Below the pieces are notes generated by a model, which saw only the letters and a list, made by a program, of their open reading frames with translations, searched no databases and had not been told where the DNA came from. From Planctomycetota bacterium (GTDB lineage: Bacteria > Planctomycetota > Uabimicrobiia > Uabimicrobiales > JABWCH01), in NCBI GenBank assembly GCA_017993505.1, contig JAGOMP010000018.1, forward strand, positions 1 to 50,442: a DNA stretch of 50,442 bases, given 5' to 3'. A program made the position numbers and the translations under genes. Each line of letters starts with the position of its first letter. Position 1 is the stretch's first letter. Of this stretch, positions 26,085-34,861 are shown in pieces.

Positions 26085-27026
26085 TTATGGTAATTCTTTG
26101 ATTTTATCTTTGATATGTCGTTGTAAGCATATTTTATAGCAAGAGCAATTAGGACATACTTGACATGTGGGACTAAAAGTATATGGTGAACATAATTCAC
26201 GTTCTGGCCATACATCTTTTATTAAATCTTCAATCCATTCTTTTTCTTCTTGTGTTACTGTATTGTTTTGAAAGTGTTCATAGATAGCAATAGCTTTATT
26301 GTAGAGTTGGATAGCATTTTTAGTTTTTTTGTCTTGTTTTGGTTTAACAGAAATTAGGACAGGTTTTTTAAAAATAAGATAGAAAAGGACACCAGATAAC
26401 ATTCCTACACAAATAAAAATGCCTGTGGCAATGCCTTGGCTCAATGCTCCCATGATGAAAAAAATAGTACAGAAAATGGCAAAATATTTAATTCTAATAG
26501 GAAAAATGAAAAATAATGCAATTCTACTCTGGGGAAAGATAAAACCATGAAGAAGCATAAGGGTTAAATCTGTATGCCAGCTTCCTATTAGGCGAAGACC
26601 ACAGAAAAGTGCCGTGAGACCACCACATATAATAGATACAAGGTAGAAAGCTACAAAAAATTTTACTCCCCAGATTTCTTCTAAAGGCAATGCTATGTAT
26701 ATAAAAACTAAAATATGTAATAAAAGAAAAATAATATTGCTTTCTTGTATAATAAAATTATATGTAAATAGTCGCCAAATTTGACCTTGCCATACAGAAG
26801 AATCCAACATCATAGCTTTGATAAAGGATCCACTTGGGTTTGTATATGAAAAAAAAGCGAATATAATATATATTGAAACAAAAAAATAAATAGAACTGTA
26901 ATTTTTTGTTTGCATGAGAAGTCCTATATAATAAGAGAAAAAGGCACAATATAAAATGAAATGTGCCTTTTCATACAGACGTTTCTTATTTGGAAAATGA
27001 TTTATTGGATTTTTCGTATTCTTCAT
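26085..27026 (-). CDS. Rhomboid-like membrane protein, probably catalytically dead, with C-terminal Cys cluster
   Basis: 313 residues with six or more membrane helices. GQIWRLFTYNFI (about 82-93), LLHILVFIYIALPLEEIWG and the following FYLVSIICGG correspond to rhomboid helices 1-3. The expected active-site GxSG is replaced by LIGSWHTDLT, and no histidine stands in the glycine-rich last helix (IATGIFICVGMLSGVLF), so proteolysis is unlikely. About 90 cytoplasmic residues follow, ending in a cluster of six cysteines (C-x8-C-x2-C-x2-C-x-C-x3-C) that could bind a metal. The proposed ATG lies 41 bases inside ompH and has no clear ribosome-binding site; a later start is possible. The gene between two cysteine-rich or secreted neighbours hints at envelope quality control, but that is inference. 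Confidence 0.6.
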   Translation of the reverse strand: MKNTKNPINHFPNKKRLYEKAHFILYCAFFSYYIGLLMQTKNYSSIYFFVSIYIIFAFFSYTNPSGSFIKAMMLDSSVWQGQIWRLFTYNFIIQESNIIFLLLHILVFIYIALPLEEIWGVKFFVAFYLVSIICGGLTALFCGLRLIGSWHTDLTLMLLHGFIFPQSRIALFFIFPIRIKYFAIFCTIFFIMGALSQGIATGIFICVGMLSGVLFYLIFKKPVLISVKPKQDKKTKNAIQLYNKAIAIYEHFQNNTVTQEEKEWIEDLIKDVWPERELCSPYTFSPTCQVCPNCSCYKICLQRHIKDKIKELP

Positions 27027-27564
27027 TCATTTTTTGGATAATGATACTAGTAATGTCGTTATCTTTTCCCCAATAGAGTACGTTTCTTGTAATAATTTGT
27101 GCTCGTAGGGCTTCGGCAGATTGATTGCTCATAAAATCTGGTTCTGAAACAGAAAGAATCATAAAATAGTTATTTTTTTGAGCATATTTTTCAATTTCCT
27201 CGGCTACTTCACGATATACATCTTCTAAGCTTTTTTTTAATTTTTCAGAAAGATAGTGGTTGCTTTTTGCTTCTAGATATTTTACTTCAAAAGCAAGATC
27301 TGTGAGGCGTTTTTCTTTATTTTCTCTGATTCTGCTTCCGGCTTTGTACAGAGGAATTTCTTCACGAAGTTGTTTTGCTTCTTCGCTAAGACCTTTGATT
27401 TTTGCAACTTCTAGTTCTGTTTCTTGTCTAATTTTTTCTTCCATAATAGAAACTTTTTTGTAATCTCTAAATACTTTTTTGAGATCTACAAAACCGATTT
27501 TATGTTGTGCTAATAGAGGAGTAGTAAAAAGAACACATGTTACAATGAGTAAAAGTTTTTTCAT
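26986..27564 (-). CDS. OmpH/Skp-like periplasmic chaperone
   Basis: 192 residues. An N-terminal signal peptide (KKLLLIVTCVLFTTPLLA) is followed by KIGFVDLKKVF, the family opening, and then a long charged, largely helical coiled-coil section of about 110 residues, matching the tentacles of Skp. Skp/OmpH proteins hold unfolded outer-membrane proteins in the periplasm. The start chosen is the internal Met with an AAAGGA ribosome-binding site; a frame 20 codons longer lacks one and would bury the signal peptide. It follows an FtsX-like gene by 22 bases and overlaps the rhomboid-like gene. It is the clearest sign of an outer membrane in the window. It is not beside bamA or lpxD as in many genomes. 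Confidence 0.8.
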   Translation of the reverse strand: MKKLLLIVTCVLFTTPLLAQHKIGFVDLKKVFRDYKKVSIMEEKIRQETELEVAKIKGLSEEAKQLREEIPLYKAGSRIRENKEKRLTDLAFEVKYLEAKSNHYLSEKLKKSLEDVYREVAEEIEKYAQKNNYFMILSVSEPDFMSNQSAEALRAQIITRNVLYWGKDNDITSIIIQKMNEEYEKSNKSFSK

Positions 27565-27586
27565 AAAAAATCCTTTGTTTATAAAA

Positions 27587-29203
27587 TCAACGTACGACTT
27601 CTGCAGGGTCAATGGACATGGCAATTTGACTGGGAATAAAAACTGCTATCCAACAAGTTATGACAAGCAGAATGATGAGGTTTAGTAAATATTCATGTGG
27701 TAAAATGAATTTCAATCCAGTATCTGATAAAGAGGCAAAGGAATTAATCCATATGCTTAAAAATTTTCCTATTTTTTCCCCAACATAAATACCTAATCCA
27801 CATCCAACAATAATAAGCATGGTGGACTGTATATACATAAGCATAAGAACTAAAAAATTGGAAGCACCATATGCTTTAAAAATTCCGATTTCCTTTTTTT
27901 TTCGTAACAGGCTACTATAAAAGGTACTGAATAGAACAGTGCTAGAAAGAAAAAGTACAAGACCAAAGACAATAATTAAGGCATTTTTGAAAAATTTTTC
28001 TTGATTTTCAAATGTTTTGATATATCTTTCCAAAATAGAAGAGGCAAACAGTCCCATAGTCCGCAGTTCTTCCAAAGTAGACAAAATTTGGTGACGTTCT
28101 TTCATGTATAATGCTGCTTGGATATATTGATGCTGGTGTTGTATAGGAAGAAAGTCGCTCCATGAACGGACATACATGTCTTTCGTTTTTGTTTTATACA
28201 TGCCTAAATTTTCTAATTCTTTATTTTGTTGTAAGCTTTGATATAAAGTATTGAGTTGATCAAGAGTAAGTTTCATGCCTTCTGATAGAGGATTCACAGT
28301 GAGGCGCTGTTCATAGCCACTTTCTGTTTCTGTAAATTCTATATTCAGTTTTACGGAAACATATTGTTGATAGAGTGCTATAATATCTGGATGATCTTCT
28401 AGCCAAAAACATTCTTCATCTGTTAAAATCCAGTATGCTTGTCGAATTTCTGGTTGTAATTCTACAAGCTTTTTTTTATTTCTATCTTGTAACATATATT
28501 GAAATTCATGTTGCCAATGGAGAGTCAAATTGTAAAAATCCTCTGTAATCATATATTCTGCACGTTGTAAATTGGGAACAATTGCAAGAATAGGGATAGG
28601 TAAAGGAATGGAAGTTATATTTCCACTAGTATTTGTTTCTGTTACAAGAATTTTTAATTGTTTAGGCAATTGTTCTGATTTCCAAGTTTCTTTTTTCTCG
28701 AAATACGCTTCTTCAGGTAAATAATTTAGTTTTTTCAGAAAATCAAAACTAACAATGAGCCCAATTTCATCAAAAGGTTGTTCTAATTTTTCCTTGCTTT
28801 GAAATTGTACAGGTATATCAAATATATCTTTAATAATAAAATTTTCATGTGGTGAAAGTGTGCAGCCCCTGATGTTGTATGGTATTTTATTTGTATTGAG
28901 GAATGTTAAATTTGTGGGTACTATTTTATATAATGCGTCAAATCCTACCAATGCATTTAATTGCGGTTCGACTTCTTTCAAATCTTGCACAAGAGAATCT
29001 TTAGATTTAAAAATTTCAATGCAAAGAGGTAATTTTTGTAATACAGATTCTGTATAAACTTGAAAAGAAACAAGAAGTCCGCTTAGACCTACAAGAACAG
29101 TCATAGTGGCTGTAACAGCTATAATATTAAGAAGTGTAAAAAGTCTATCTTGTTTATATATTAACGATTTCCAACTATATTTTATCATGTAGTTGATTTT
29201 CAT
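27587..29203 (-). CDS. FtsX-like ABC transporter permease (longer paralogue)
   Basis: 538 residues with the MacB/FtsX permease layout: one N-terminal helix (FTLLNIIAVTATMTVLVGLSG), a large extracytoplasmic domain of about 350 residues, then three helices. Between the second and third helix lies the cytoplasmic coupling segment RKKKEIGIFKAYGAS. The tail is CWIAVFIPSQIAMSIDPAEVVR, typical of the family. The ATG has AAAGGAATCCG upstream. It follows a paralogous permease by 12 bases. The cognate ATPase is not in the window, so the transported substrate (lipoprotein, lipid or peptide) cannot be told. Confidence 0.85.
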   Translation of the reverse strand: MKINYMIKYSWKSLIYKQDRLFTLLNIIAVTATMTVLVGLSGLLVSFQVYTESVLQKLPLCIEIFKSKDSLVQDLKEVEPQLNALVGFDALYKIVPTNLTFLNTNKIPYNIRGCTLSPHENFIIKDIFDIPVQFQSKEKLEQPFDEIGLIVSFDFLKKLNYLPEEAYFEKKETWKSEQLPKQLKILVTETNTSGNITSIPLPIPILAIVPNLQRAEYMITEDFYNLTLHWQHEFQYMLQDRNKKKLVELQPEIRQAYWILTDEECFWLEDHPDIIALYQQYVSVKLNIEFTETESGYEQRLTVNPLSEGMKLTLDQLNTLYQSLQQNKELENLGMYKTKTKDMYVRSWSDFLPIQHQHQYIQAALYMKERHQILSTLEELRTMGLFASSILERYIKTFENQEKFFKNALIIVFGLVLFLSSTVLFSTFYSSLLRKKKEIGIFKAYGASNFLVLMLMYIQSTMLIIVGCGLGIYVGEKIGKFLSIWINSFASLSDTGLKFILPHEYLLNLIILLVITCWIAVFIPSQIAMSIDPAEVVR

Positions 29204-29215
29204 CGGATTCCTTTC

Positions 29216-30529
29216 TTAACTTCGTATGACAACATCTGGATCCACTCGGACAGCCATGCGGATGGGGAAAAATGTTACGCATAAACAAAAACAGATGCCA
29301 CCTAAAAACACTGCTACTATAAAGTATGTGGGCATTAAAAACCAAGTGGATTCTGGCAATTGAAGATATTCTTGAAGCCAAGAATCCATTTTAAAGCCAA
29401 AAAGTGTACCTAGCCCTACTCCAATTAGGCTAGATAATGTGCTCACTAAAATTGCCTCTAATGAAAAAATTTGATATATAAGAAATTTTGATGCACCACA
29501 TGCTTTTAAAATCCCAATTTCTTTTAATTTTCGTAATATCAAAGATTGAAAGGTAGAAAATAAAATAACACCAGAAAAAAAGAACATAATACAACAAATA
29601 CCACCTGCAGCTGCAATGAAAAATGTTTCTTGTTGTTCATAGTCATCAATATAATCTTCTAAACCACTCGTTGCTCTGAGTCCCATACTGCGAACATGAT
29701 GTATAATAGGTATAATGTCTTCCCGAGTTTGTGCATAGGCTGTGGCGTGCGTATCCTTCATTTTTGGAACTGTGTGTGCAATTTTAATTTGAGTTACATT
29801 GGGGAAAATAGGATTGCCTTTTCTATCCAAAAGATTTGTTTTCCAAATTTCGTGCCAAGCCAAAGCAAAGATTGTATAACAATCTTTTGTCATTAAATAA
29901 TTTCCATTTTCTGTTTCTGCAGCCACACCAATAATAGGCAGTTCCACATCTGATGTTCTTAAACGCATTCTAAGGTGCGTGGGAAATTTTTCATCTTTCC
30001 AAGTTTCAGGCTTTGTAGCATCGGCAGATGCTGGTAAATACGACAATTGTTTTAAAATTAAAAGAGGTACAATAATTCCCAATTCATCATACCAAGCATC
30101 CTTCATTTTTTCTTTTGGTAAAAAGCGAATCGGTTCTTGCGAACGTATGTCACGAAGAGACAACACTAATGGATCTGCTAACTCCACGGTGCGTCCAGCA
30201 AGGCCAGCTCGCAATGTTCCATCTTTATCGTAAAATAAAAGCGAAGTCGGAGTCCACCAATGCAAAGAGGAAATATTTTCTAAGTGATGCAATTCTTCTC
30301 GTATGTTGTCTGGCATTGCTTGTTCTTCTTTAGAACTAATTTCAATGCTTAAACCAAGGCTGTCCATCATAGCATCTGTGTTTTTTTCAAATGCCATAAA
30401 ACTACCAGCTAAAATCACAAAAACAGCAGTTGCAATTCCTACTGCAATTAAATTGATGAGTGTAAAAGGACGATTGCCTCGATACCAAATATCTTTCCAG
30501 ACATATTTAGCAATATAATTTTTTTTCAC
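29216..30529 (-). CDS. FtsX-like ABC transporter permease (shorter paralogue)
   Basis: 437 residues, the first gene of the long minus-strand run. It has the same four-helix layout as its neighbour, with RKLKEIGILKACGAS as coupling segment and the closing FFPIRMAVRVDPDVVIRS. The periplasmic domain is about 100 residues shorter than in the next gene. The frame begins with GTG (GTG AAA AAA AAT TAT). The two permeases share the opening pattern (KNYIAKYVWKDIWYRGNRPFT versus INYMIKYSWKSLIYKQDRLFT, each in one stretch at the N-terminus), so they are probably a heterodimeric pair. The ATPase must be encoded elsewhere. It is divergent from giant gene copy 4, 187 bases away. Confidence 0.85.
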   Translation of the reverse strand: MKKNYIAKYVWKDIWYRGNRPFTLINLIAVGIATAVFVILAGSFMAFEKNTDAMMDSLGLSIEISSKEEQAMPDNIREELHHLENISSLHWWTPTSLLFYDKDGTLRAGLAGRTVELADPLVLSLRDIRSQEPIRFLPKEKMKDAWYDELGIIVPLLILKQLSYLPASADATKPETWKDEKFPTHLRMRLRTSDVELPIIGVAAETENGNYLMTKDCYTIFALAWHEIWKTNLLDRKGNPIFPNVTQIKIAHTVPKMKDTHATAYAQTREDIIPIIHHVRSMGLRATSGLEDYIDDYEQQETFFIAAAGGICCIMFFFSGVILFSTFQSLILRKLKEIGILKACGASKFLIYQIFSLEAILVSTLSSLIGVGLGTLFGFKMDSWLQEYLQLPESTWFLMPTYFIVAVFLGGICFCLCVTFFPIRMAVRVDPDVVIRS

Positions 30530-30703
30530 AATCCAAACTCACAAAAAAATTTTTTTCTTTTATTATGTCTTAAAACTCTTTATTTGTCTAGCAAAATTTT
30601 TCGTATATTATAAAGAACCTGATTTTATCTTGATTTTTATTTTGTATTTCTGTACATTAATTACAAAGTAATATCATTTATATGTAAATATAGTACATAT
30701 ATT

Positions 30704-30710
30704 AAGGAGG
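30704..30710 (+). promoter_or_regulatory. Near-perfect Shine-Dalgarno of giant gene copy 4
   Basis: AAGGAGG lies 6 bases before the ATG at 30717. It is the strongest ribosome-binding sequence in the window, where most genes have only AAAGGA or AAGG, and suggests high translation of copy 4. Confidence 0.75.
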
Positions 30711-30716
30711 TAATAT

Positions 30717-33700
30717 ATGAGGGGGACAAATCAAACTAGAAAAGGGAATGCATTATTCCTTGTTTTATTTACAGTCATGATGTTATCGTTGATAGCAACT
30801 ACTTTTGTAATGACAAGTACTTTAGATTTTAAAATAAGTACTACTTGCAATAATATAGTTGAATCAAAACTTTTAGCAGATGCAGGCATTAATTTTGCAA
30901 TTTCTCAGTTAAAAGAAACTTTTAAGTATGCTATTGCAAATATAGGCAGAGACAATTGGTGGTATTCATTAAATCCTTCGGGTAAAACTTTAGAAGAAGA
31001 TCATAATATGAATTTGGGGGATGATTTTGATGATTCTGGTGCTGGTTATACTTTAGAGGATATTACAAAGGAAGAAACGCGTATTCAACCTTCCTATCCA
31101 TGGAGTAGAAGAGTAACAATGCAAGAATCAAGCGATCAAGAACAAAACGATAATGAAGGTGAAGGTAAAGACGGTTCTAACACTTCAAAGAACCAAGCCC
31201 AAAATATTGCTGGTGGATCTAGGACTTTAAATCAAATTTCTGGACTTGTGAATCAAAGCAGTTTTCATACATATACATTGAAAATTTTAGACACAACTTC
31301 GCAATTTCCTTTAAATACCCATGCTAGTCAAAATCAAATAAATAAAGCTGCAGGGTTGAGTGCTTCATATACTTTATATGACAATGTTTCCAATCATATT
31401 GTAGGACAGATGCTTGATACATTAAGTGAAGAAATTGGCAAATTAAAAATATGTAATGGAAAATATTCTAATGGAAAAGGTCCTTTACAAGGTGCTGGTG
31501 AAGCAATTATTAAAAAACGAAATACAAGAGGTGGTTTTACTAGCAAGTATGATCTTTTAGGAGAATATGATACTTCTCATGGAAAAGTTACAATTACATT
31601 AGAAGATTTAAATTATGTATGGGACTATGTAACTGTATATCCTTCTTGGGAAGAAATGAATCATTCTCCCCTTTATCGAAACATTGCTCCCCTAGATGAT
31701 AGCGAGGGACATTATCGTGTAGAATATCGTTGTCCCATTAACATCAACACTGCTTCCTATCCTGTACTCATGGCAGTATTAACACACCTTGAAACAAAAA
31801 ATAATATTTACTTGCCACCATCTGAAGTAAGGAATTTAGCAGCTCTTATCCTTGACTTTCGAAAAAAAGGATATGTTTTTAATACTTGGCAAACATTTTA
31901 TTCATTTTTAGACAGTCAAACAACTGGAGGATTGTTTGGATCAGGAGAATCAGCCAATATAAAAGCTGCAATGGTAAAGGTAAATTTTGATCCCAATGTC
32001 CATCTAAAAAAAAGCAATCCAGATGCTTGCCTATACCAATCTATAAATAAAACAGAATTAAAAACATATAGCACAGAATTTTGTTTTTTCCCTTTAGGTT
32101 CTTTTGAAATTACGTCATTAGGACAATTATGGGATCCGCAAGGGAATATTATTTCAGAACATAAATCATATTCCATAGCCACAATTTATGATTTTATCTA
32201 CCATACTAGCCAGTATGATTTTGAAGGTGGTCCTGATGGTTTTTTTGTGAATACTCCACTAATTACAAGCTATACAGAATTACCTGACAACGATGCCAAA
32301 GCTTTTCTTGTATACAATACCAATAATCTAGAAGCAAGAACAGTAGATACAGCACAAAAAATATTATTTAGAAAAGCTAAAGATGATATAAACCAATCCC
32401 CAAATGGACTAGGGTTTTATAGTTTTTCTTCTGGAAATAATTTATTTCAAAATTACCCATTGCCTAAAGATTTATGGACAAAGTCCAGTAAATTATTTGG
32501 CCATCTTGTTCCCTTAGACTACAACATGGAAACTGGTTTAGAAAATGAAAATAGCAATGATCCTGATTATTGTTTTCAATTAGACTTTTCTGATCGTTCC
32601 AATCCTATCATGGAGGATGTTTCTCAAAATTTAGCATACCCAAATCCAGATATAACAGGAATAGTAGACAATAATTCTAACCCAAGTTCTGTACATTCGG
32701 ATGGATATGTATTTTCACCTTCTATAGATACACTGTGTTGCGAGATTAATACAAATAATTTTCCAAATATATCAGAAGAAGGGCTAATATTATTTTGGTT
32801 TAAAATTTCCAATGATTGGTGCCAACTTGACAATACTTGGCATACTGTATTTTTCTCTAACCAGACTTATAGAAATGGTGGCATTCTACGAGAAATTCAA
32901 TTCCAAGTCACAGGTCCTAAAGATGATAAAAGCAAAAATAACCATGATCTTTTTTTACGAAATATTAACATACGATTTCATAATAGAGTGTACGGTGAAA
33001 TCGATGAAGAATTTCTTAAAGAGATGATGTCAGAGGATAAGATCACACCACCTTTTAGTTTTCCTAAAGAAACTTGTAGAGAAATGTACTTAAAGTCAAA
33101 TTATAATTTGGGCATTCATACAAACAATTGGTATCATCTCACAGTGCGATTTCATCAAGGAATTTTCTTAAATGATTTTTCAGACGACACGGATGTATCT
33201 ATGGTACTTTGTGGTGATTTTTATGGAGATCCCACCTATAGCGTAGAAACTAAACAATATAAATATGAAAAAAACAAAGATAGACATAAAGTGAGAGATG
33301 ATTTGATATTGCCAGAAGAGAATGATAGCTATGTTGTTGGTTTTTCACCTGTAGAATTCAATCAAACAGAGATATTCCCAGGCGGTTCTCCAAGCAATTC
33401 TACAGGCGGTTCTACAGACAATTCTACAGGCAATTCTACAGGCAATTCTACAGGCGGTTCTTCTAGTACTCCTCCTAGTATTATTCTCACTCCTATATCT
33501 AATGTACAGCAAAATAATTTTTGCATTGGTGGAATATATAAACCTACAAAGACCTTTACAATCGATGATTTTAGAATAAAAAAACCTGATACAAATACTA
33601 TATCTATTGCTCATGCAGATTATCTTCCTATGAGATTTCCCAAAATTGAATTTATGGACTTTAAGCAAGATGTAATTCTCAGACGTAGTGCAGGAGATGA

Positions 33701-34742
33701 TGATGATACATATGATGAATCTGACCTTGCTTTGTTTTGTTATGGTGCTTTCCAAGGAAGAATCAAAGGTCATAATAGAAATGGATGTGTTACATCTTTT
33801 ACATGGACGCCACGTATGGTCTATGATCTTCAACCTGGAGATCCAAAACAAGCAAGTATGCAAGAACGAACTATCAACATTAATGGGAAAGAATACTTAG
33901 AACGAGAAATTCGAAGATTGTTTCAAAAGTTTTTAGGAGAGATTTCTAAAAATTTCAAACCTGAGGGGATAGGAAAGAAAAAGTATGATGTTTTTAAAGA
34001 AATGGATAAACATCAATGGCAAGCGGAAATTACTGTTTTTACAAAATATAAAGATAAGAAAATCGATTTGGAAGAAATGATCAAGAATATTGAAAATCTG
34101 GTAAACACTCAGGAAAACGATTTGGAAAATGGGCAGGGAAATGGGTGGGGAAATAGTCTGGGCATCATCGATTTAGAAAAGTTAAAAGAGATACAAAAAG
34201 TCCTATGCTTAAAATATATGCCCAAGAATAATTCCGCTAAAGAAAAGGGTCTAAAAACAGGAATAATATGCACCCAAAAGGAAAATGAGGAAGCTATATT
34301 AGCAATTCCAAAGAACAAAGGAAACATAGAATCTTATGACAAATATTCTTTGTTATCAAATCATGCATACCCAGATTCTTCGTCTACAAATGAGTGGGCT
34401 GTAACAAAAGATGATAAGTGGCATTATAACAATTATTATTCAACAAAAGAAACATACTATTCTCTTGCTGAGTTAATTCTACATATGAATACTTATTTCA
34501 AGGAAAAGATAGAGGAACCTGAAGAACAAGCAACTGATTTTACTTATTTAACAGTAAGTACAGAAACTGTAACACCTACTGGAGAACCGTATATAATAGA
34601 TGCTTCCAATGATTATCGTTTTGTATATGCTTTAGTATTTCCTGCATTAAAAAATTCTAAGGCTATTTTTAATAGTCCTGCTGTAGATGATGTTACAGTA
34701 ATTTATACTCTAGATAGTTATTTTTATAATGACTATAAATAA
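30717..34742 (+). CDS. Giant GspK/PilX-like pseudopilin with LamG domain, copy 4
   Basis: 1341 residues on the opposite strand, 10 kb from the other three. The N-terminus MRGTNQTRKG is followed by the helix NALFLVLFTVMMLSLIATTF, with no poly(A) tract. GspK-like markers are LKILDTTSQFPLNTHAS, RGGFTSKYDLLGEYDT and ININTASYPVLMAVLTHLE with FNTWQTFYSFLD. LamG-like markers are GLILFWFKIS, REIQFQVT and HTNNWYHLTVRF. Only the second of the two family insertion sites carries repeats (STGNSTGGSTDN type, about 33380-33465); the first is short. The end SPAVDDVTVIYTL matches the other copies. It could be a minor pseudopilin at the tip of a type II or type IV apparatus, with the LamG part binding a glycan or protein; this is inference. 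Confidence 0.83.
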   Translation: MRGTNQTRKGNALFLVLFTVMMLSLIATTFVMTSTLDFKISTTCNNIVESKLLADAGINFAISQLKETFKYAIANIGRDNWWYSLNPSGKTLEEDHNMNLGDDFDDSGAGYTLEDITKEETRIQPSYPWSRRVTMQESSDQEQNDNEGEGKDGSNTSKNQAQNIAGGSRTLNQISGLVNQSSFHTYTLKILDTTSQFPLNTHASQNQINKAAGLSASYTLYDNVSNHIVGQMLDTLSEEIGKLKICNGKYSNGKGPLQGAGEAIIKKRNTRGGFTSKYDLLGEYDTSHGKVTITLEDLNYVWDYVTVYPSWEEMNHSPLYRNIAPLDDSEGHYRVEYRCPININTASYPVLMAVLTHLETKNNIYLPPSEVRNLAALILDFRKKGYVFNTWQTFYSFLDSQTTGGLFGSGESANIKAAMVKVNFDPNVHLKKSNPDACLYQSINKTELKTYSTEFCFFPLGSFEITSLGQLWDPQGNIISEHKSYSIATIYDFIYHTSQYDFEGGPDGFFVNTPLITSYTELPDNDAKAFLVYNTNNLEARTVDTAQKILFRKAKDDINQSPNGLGFYSFSSGNNLFQNYPLPKDLWTKSSKLFGHLVPLDYNMETGLENENSNDPDYCFQLDFSDRSNPIMEDVSQNLAYPNPDITGIVDNNSNPSSVHSDGYVFSPSIDTLCCEINTNNFPNISEEGLILFWFKISNDWCQLDNTWHTVFFSNQTYRNGGILREIQFQVTGPKDDKSKNNHDLFLRNINIRFHNRVYGEIDEEFLKEMMSEDKITPPFSFPKETCREMYLKSNYNLGIHTNNWYHLTVRFHQGIFLNDFSDDTDVSMVLCGDFYGDPTYSVETKQYKYEKNKDRHKVRDDLILPEENDSYVVGFSPVEFNQTEIFPGGSPSNSTGGSTDNSTGNSTGNSTGGSSSTPPSIILTPISNVQQNNFCIGGIYKPTKTFTIDDFRIKKPDTNTISIAHADYLPMRFPKIEFMDFKQDVILRRSAGDDDDTYDESDLALFCYGAFQGRIKGHNRNGCVTSFTWTPRMVYDLQPGDPKQASMQERTININGKEYLEREIRRLFQKFLGEISKNFKPEGIGKKKYDVFKEMDKHQWQAEITVFTKYKDKKIDLEEMIKNIENLVNTQENDLENGQGNGWGNSLGIIDLEKLKEIQKVLCLKYMPKNNSAKEKGLKTGIICTQKENEEAILAIPKNKGNIESYDKYSLLSNHAYPDSSSTNEWAVTKDDKWHYNNYYSTKETYYSLAELILHMNTYFKEKIEEPEEQATDFTYLTVSTETVTPTGEPYIIDASNDYRFVYALVFPALKNSKAIFNSPAVDDVTVIYTLDSYFYNDYK
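33380..33465 (+). repeat. 12-base tandem repeat within giant gene copy 4
   Basis: Degenerate 12-base units (GGCGGTTCTACA, GGCAATTCTACA, GACAATTCTACA) encode GGST, GNST and DNST. They sit at the second repeat site of the family, after GDFY and before the strand leading to the conserved FTIDDF segment. Confidence 0.85.
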
Positions 34743-34789
34743 ACTAGAATGTTTCTGAAAAAATCAGATAAAATGTTTCTTTTTTAAAA

Positions 34790-34823
34790 AAAGAGAAGTA
34801 TAGGTAATTCTATACTTCTCTTT
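34790..34823. terminator. Bidirectional terminator between giant gene 4 and a kinase gene
   Basis: Perfect 14-base-pair stem AAAGAGAAGTATAG with a 6-base loop. It is preceded by A and followed by T on the plus strand and lies between the convergent gene ends at 34742 and 34862. Confidence 0.75.
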
Positions 34824-34861
34824 CTTTATATATTAAAATGAATTTTCAAAAGTATATGGAA

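Noticed and set aside
27565..27624. Longer start for the OmpH/Skp gene (20 extra codons)
   Set aside because: It would overlap the upstream permease, has no ribosome-binding site and would bury the signal peptide. The internal Met has AAAGGA at the right distance.
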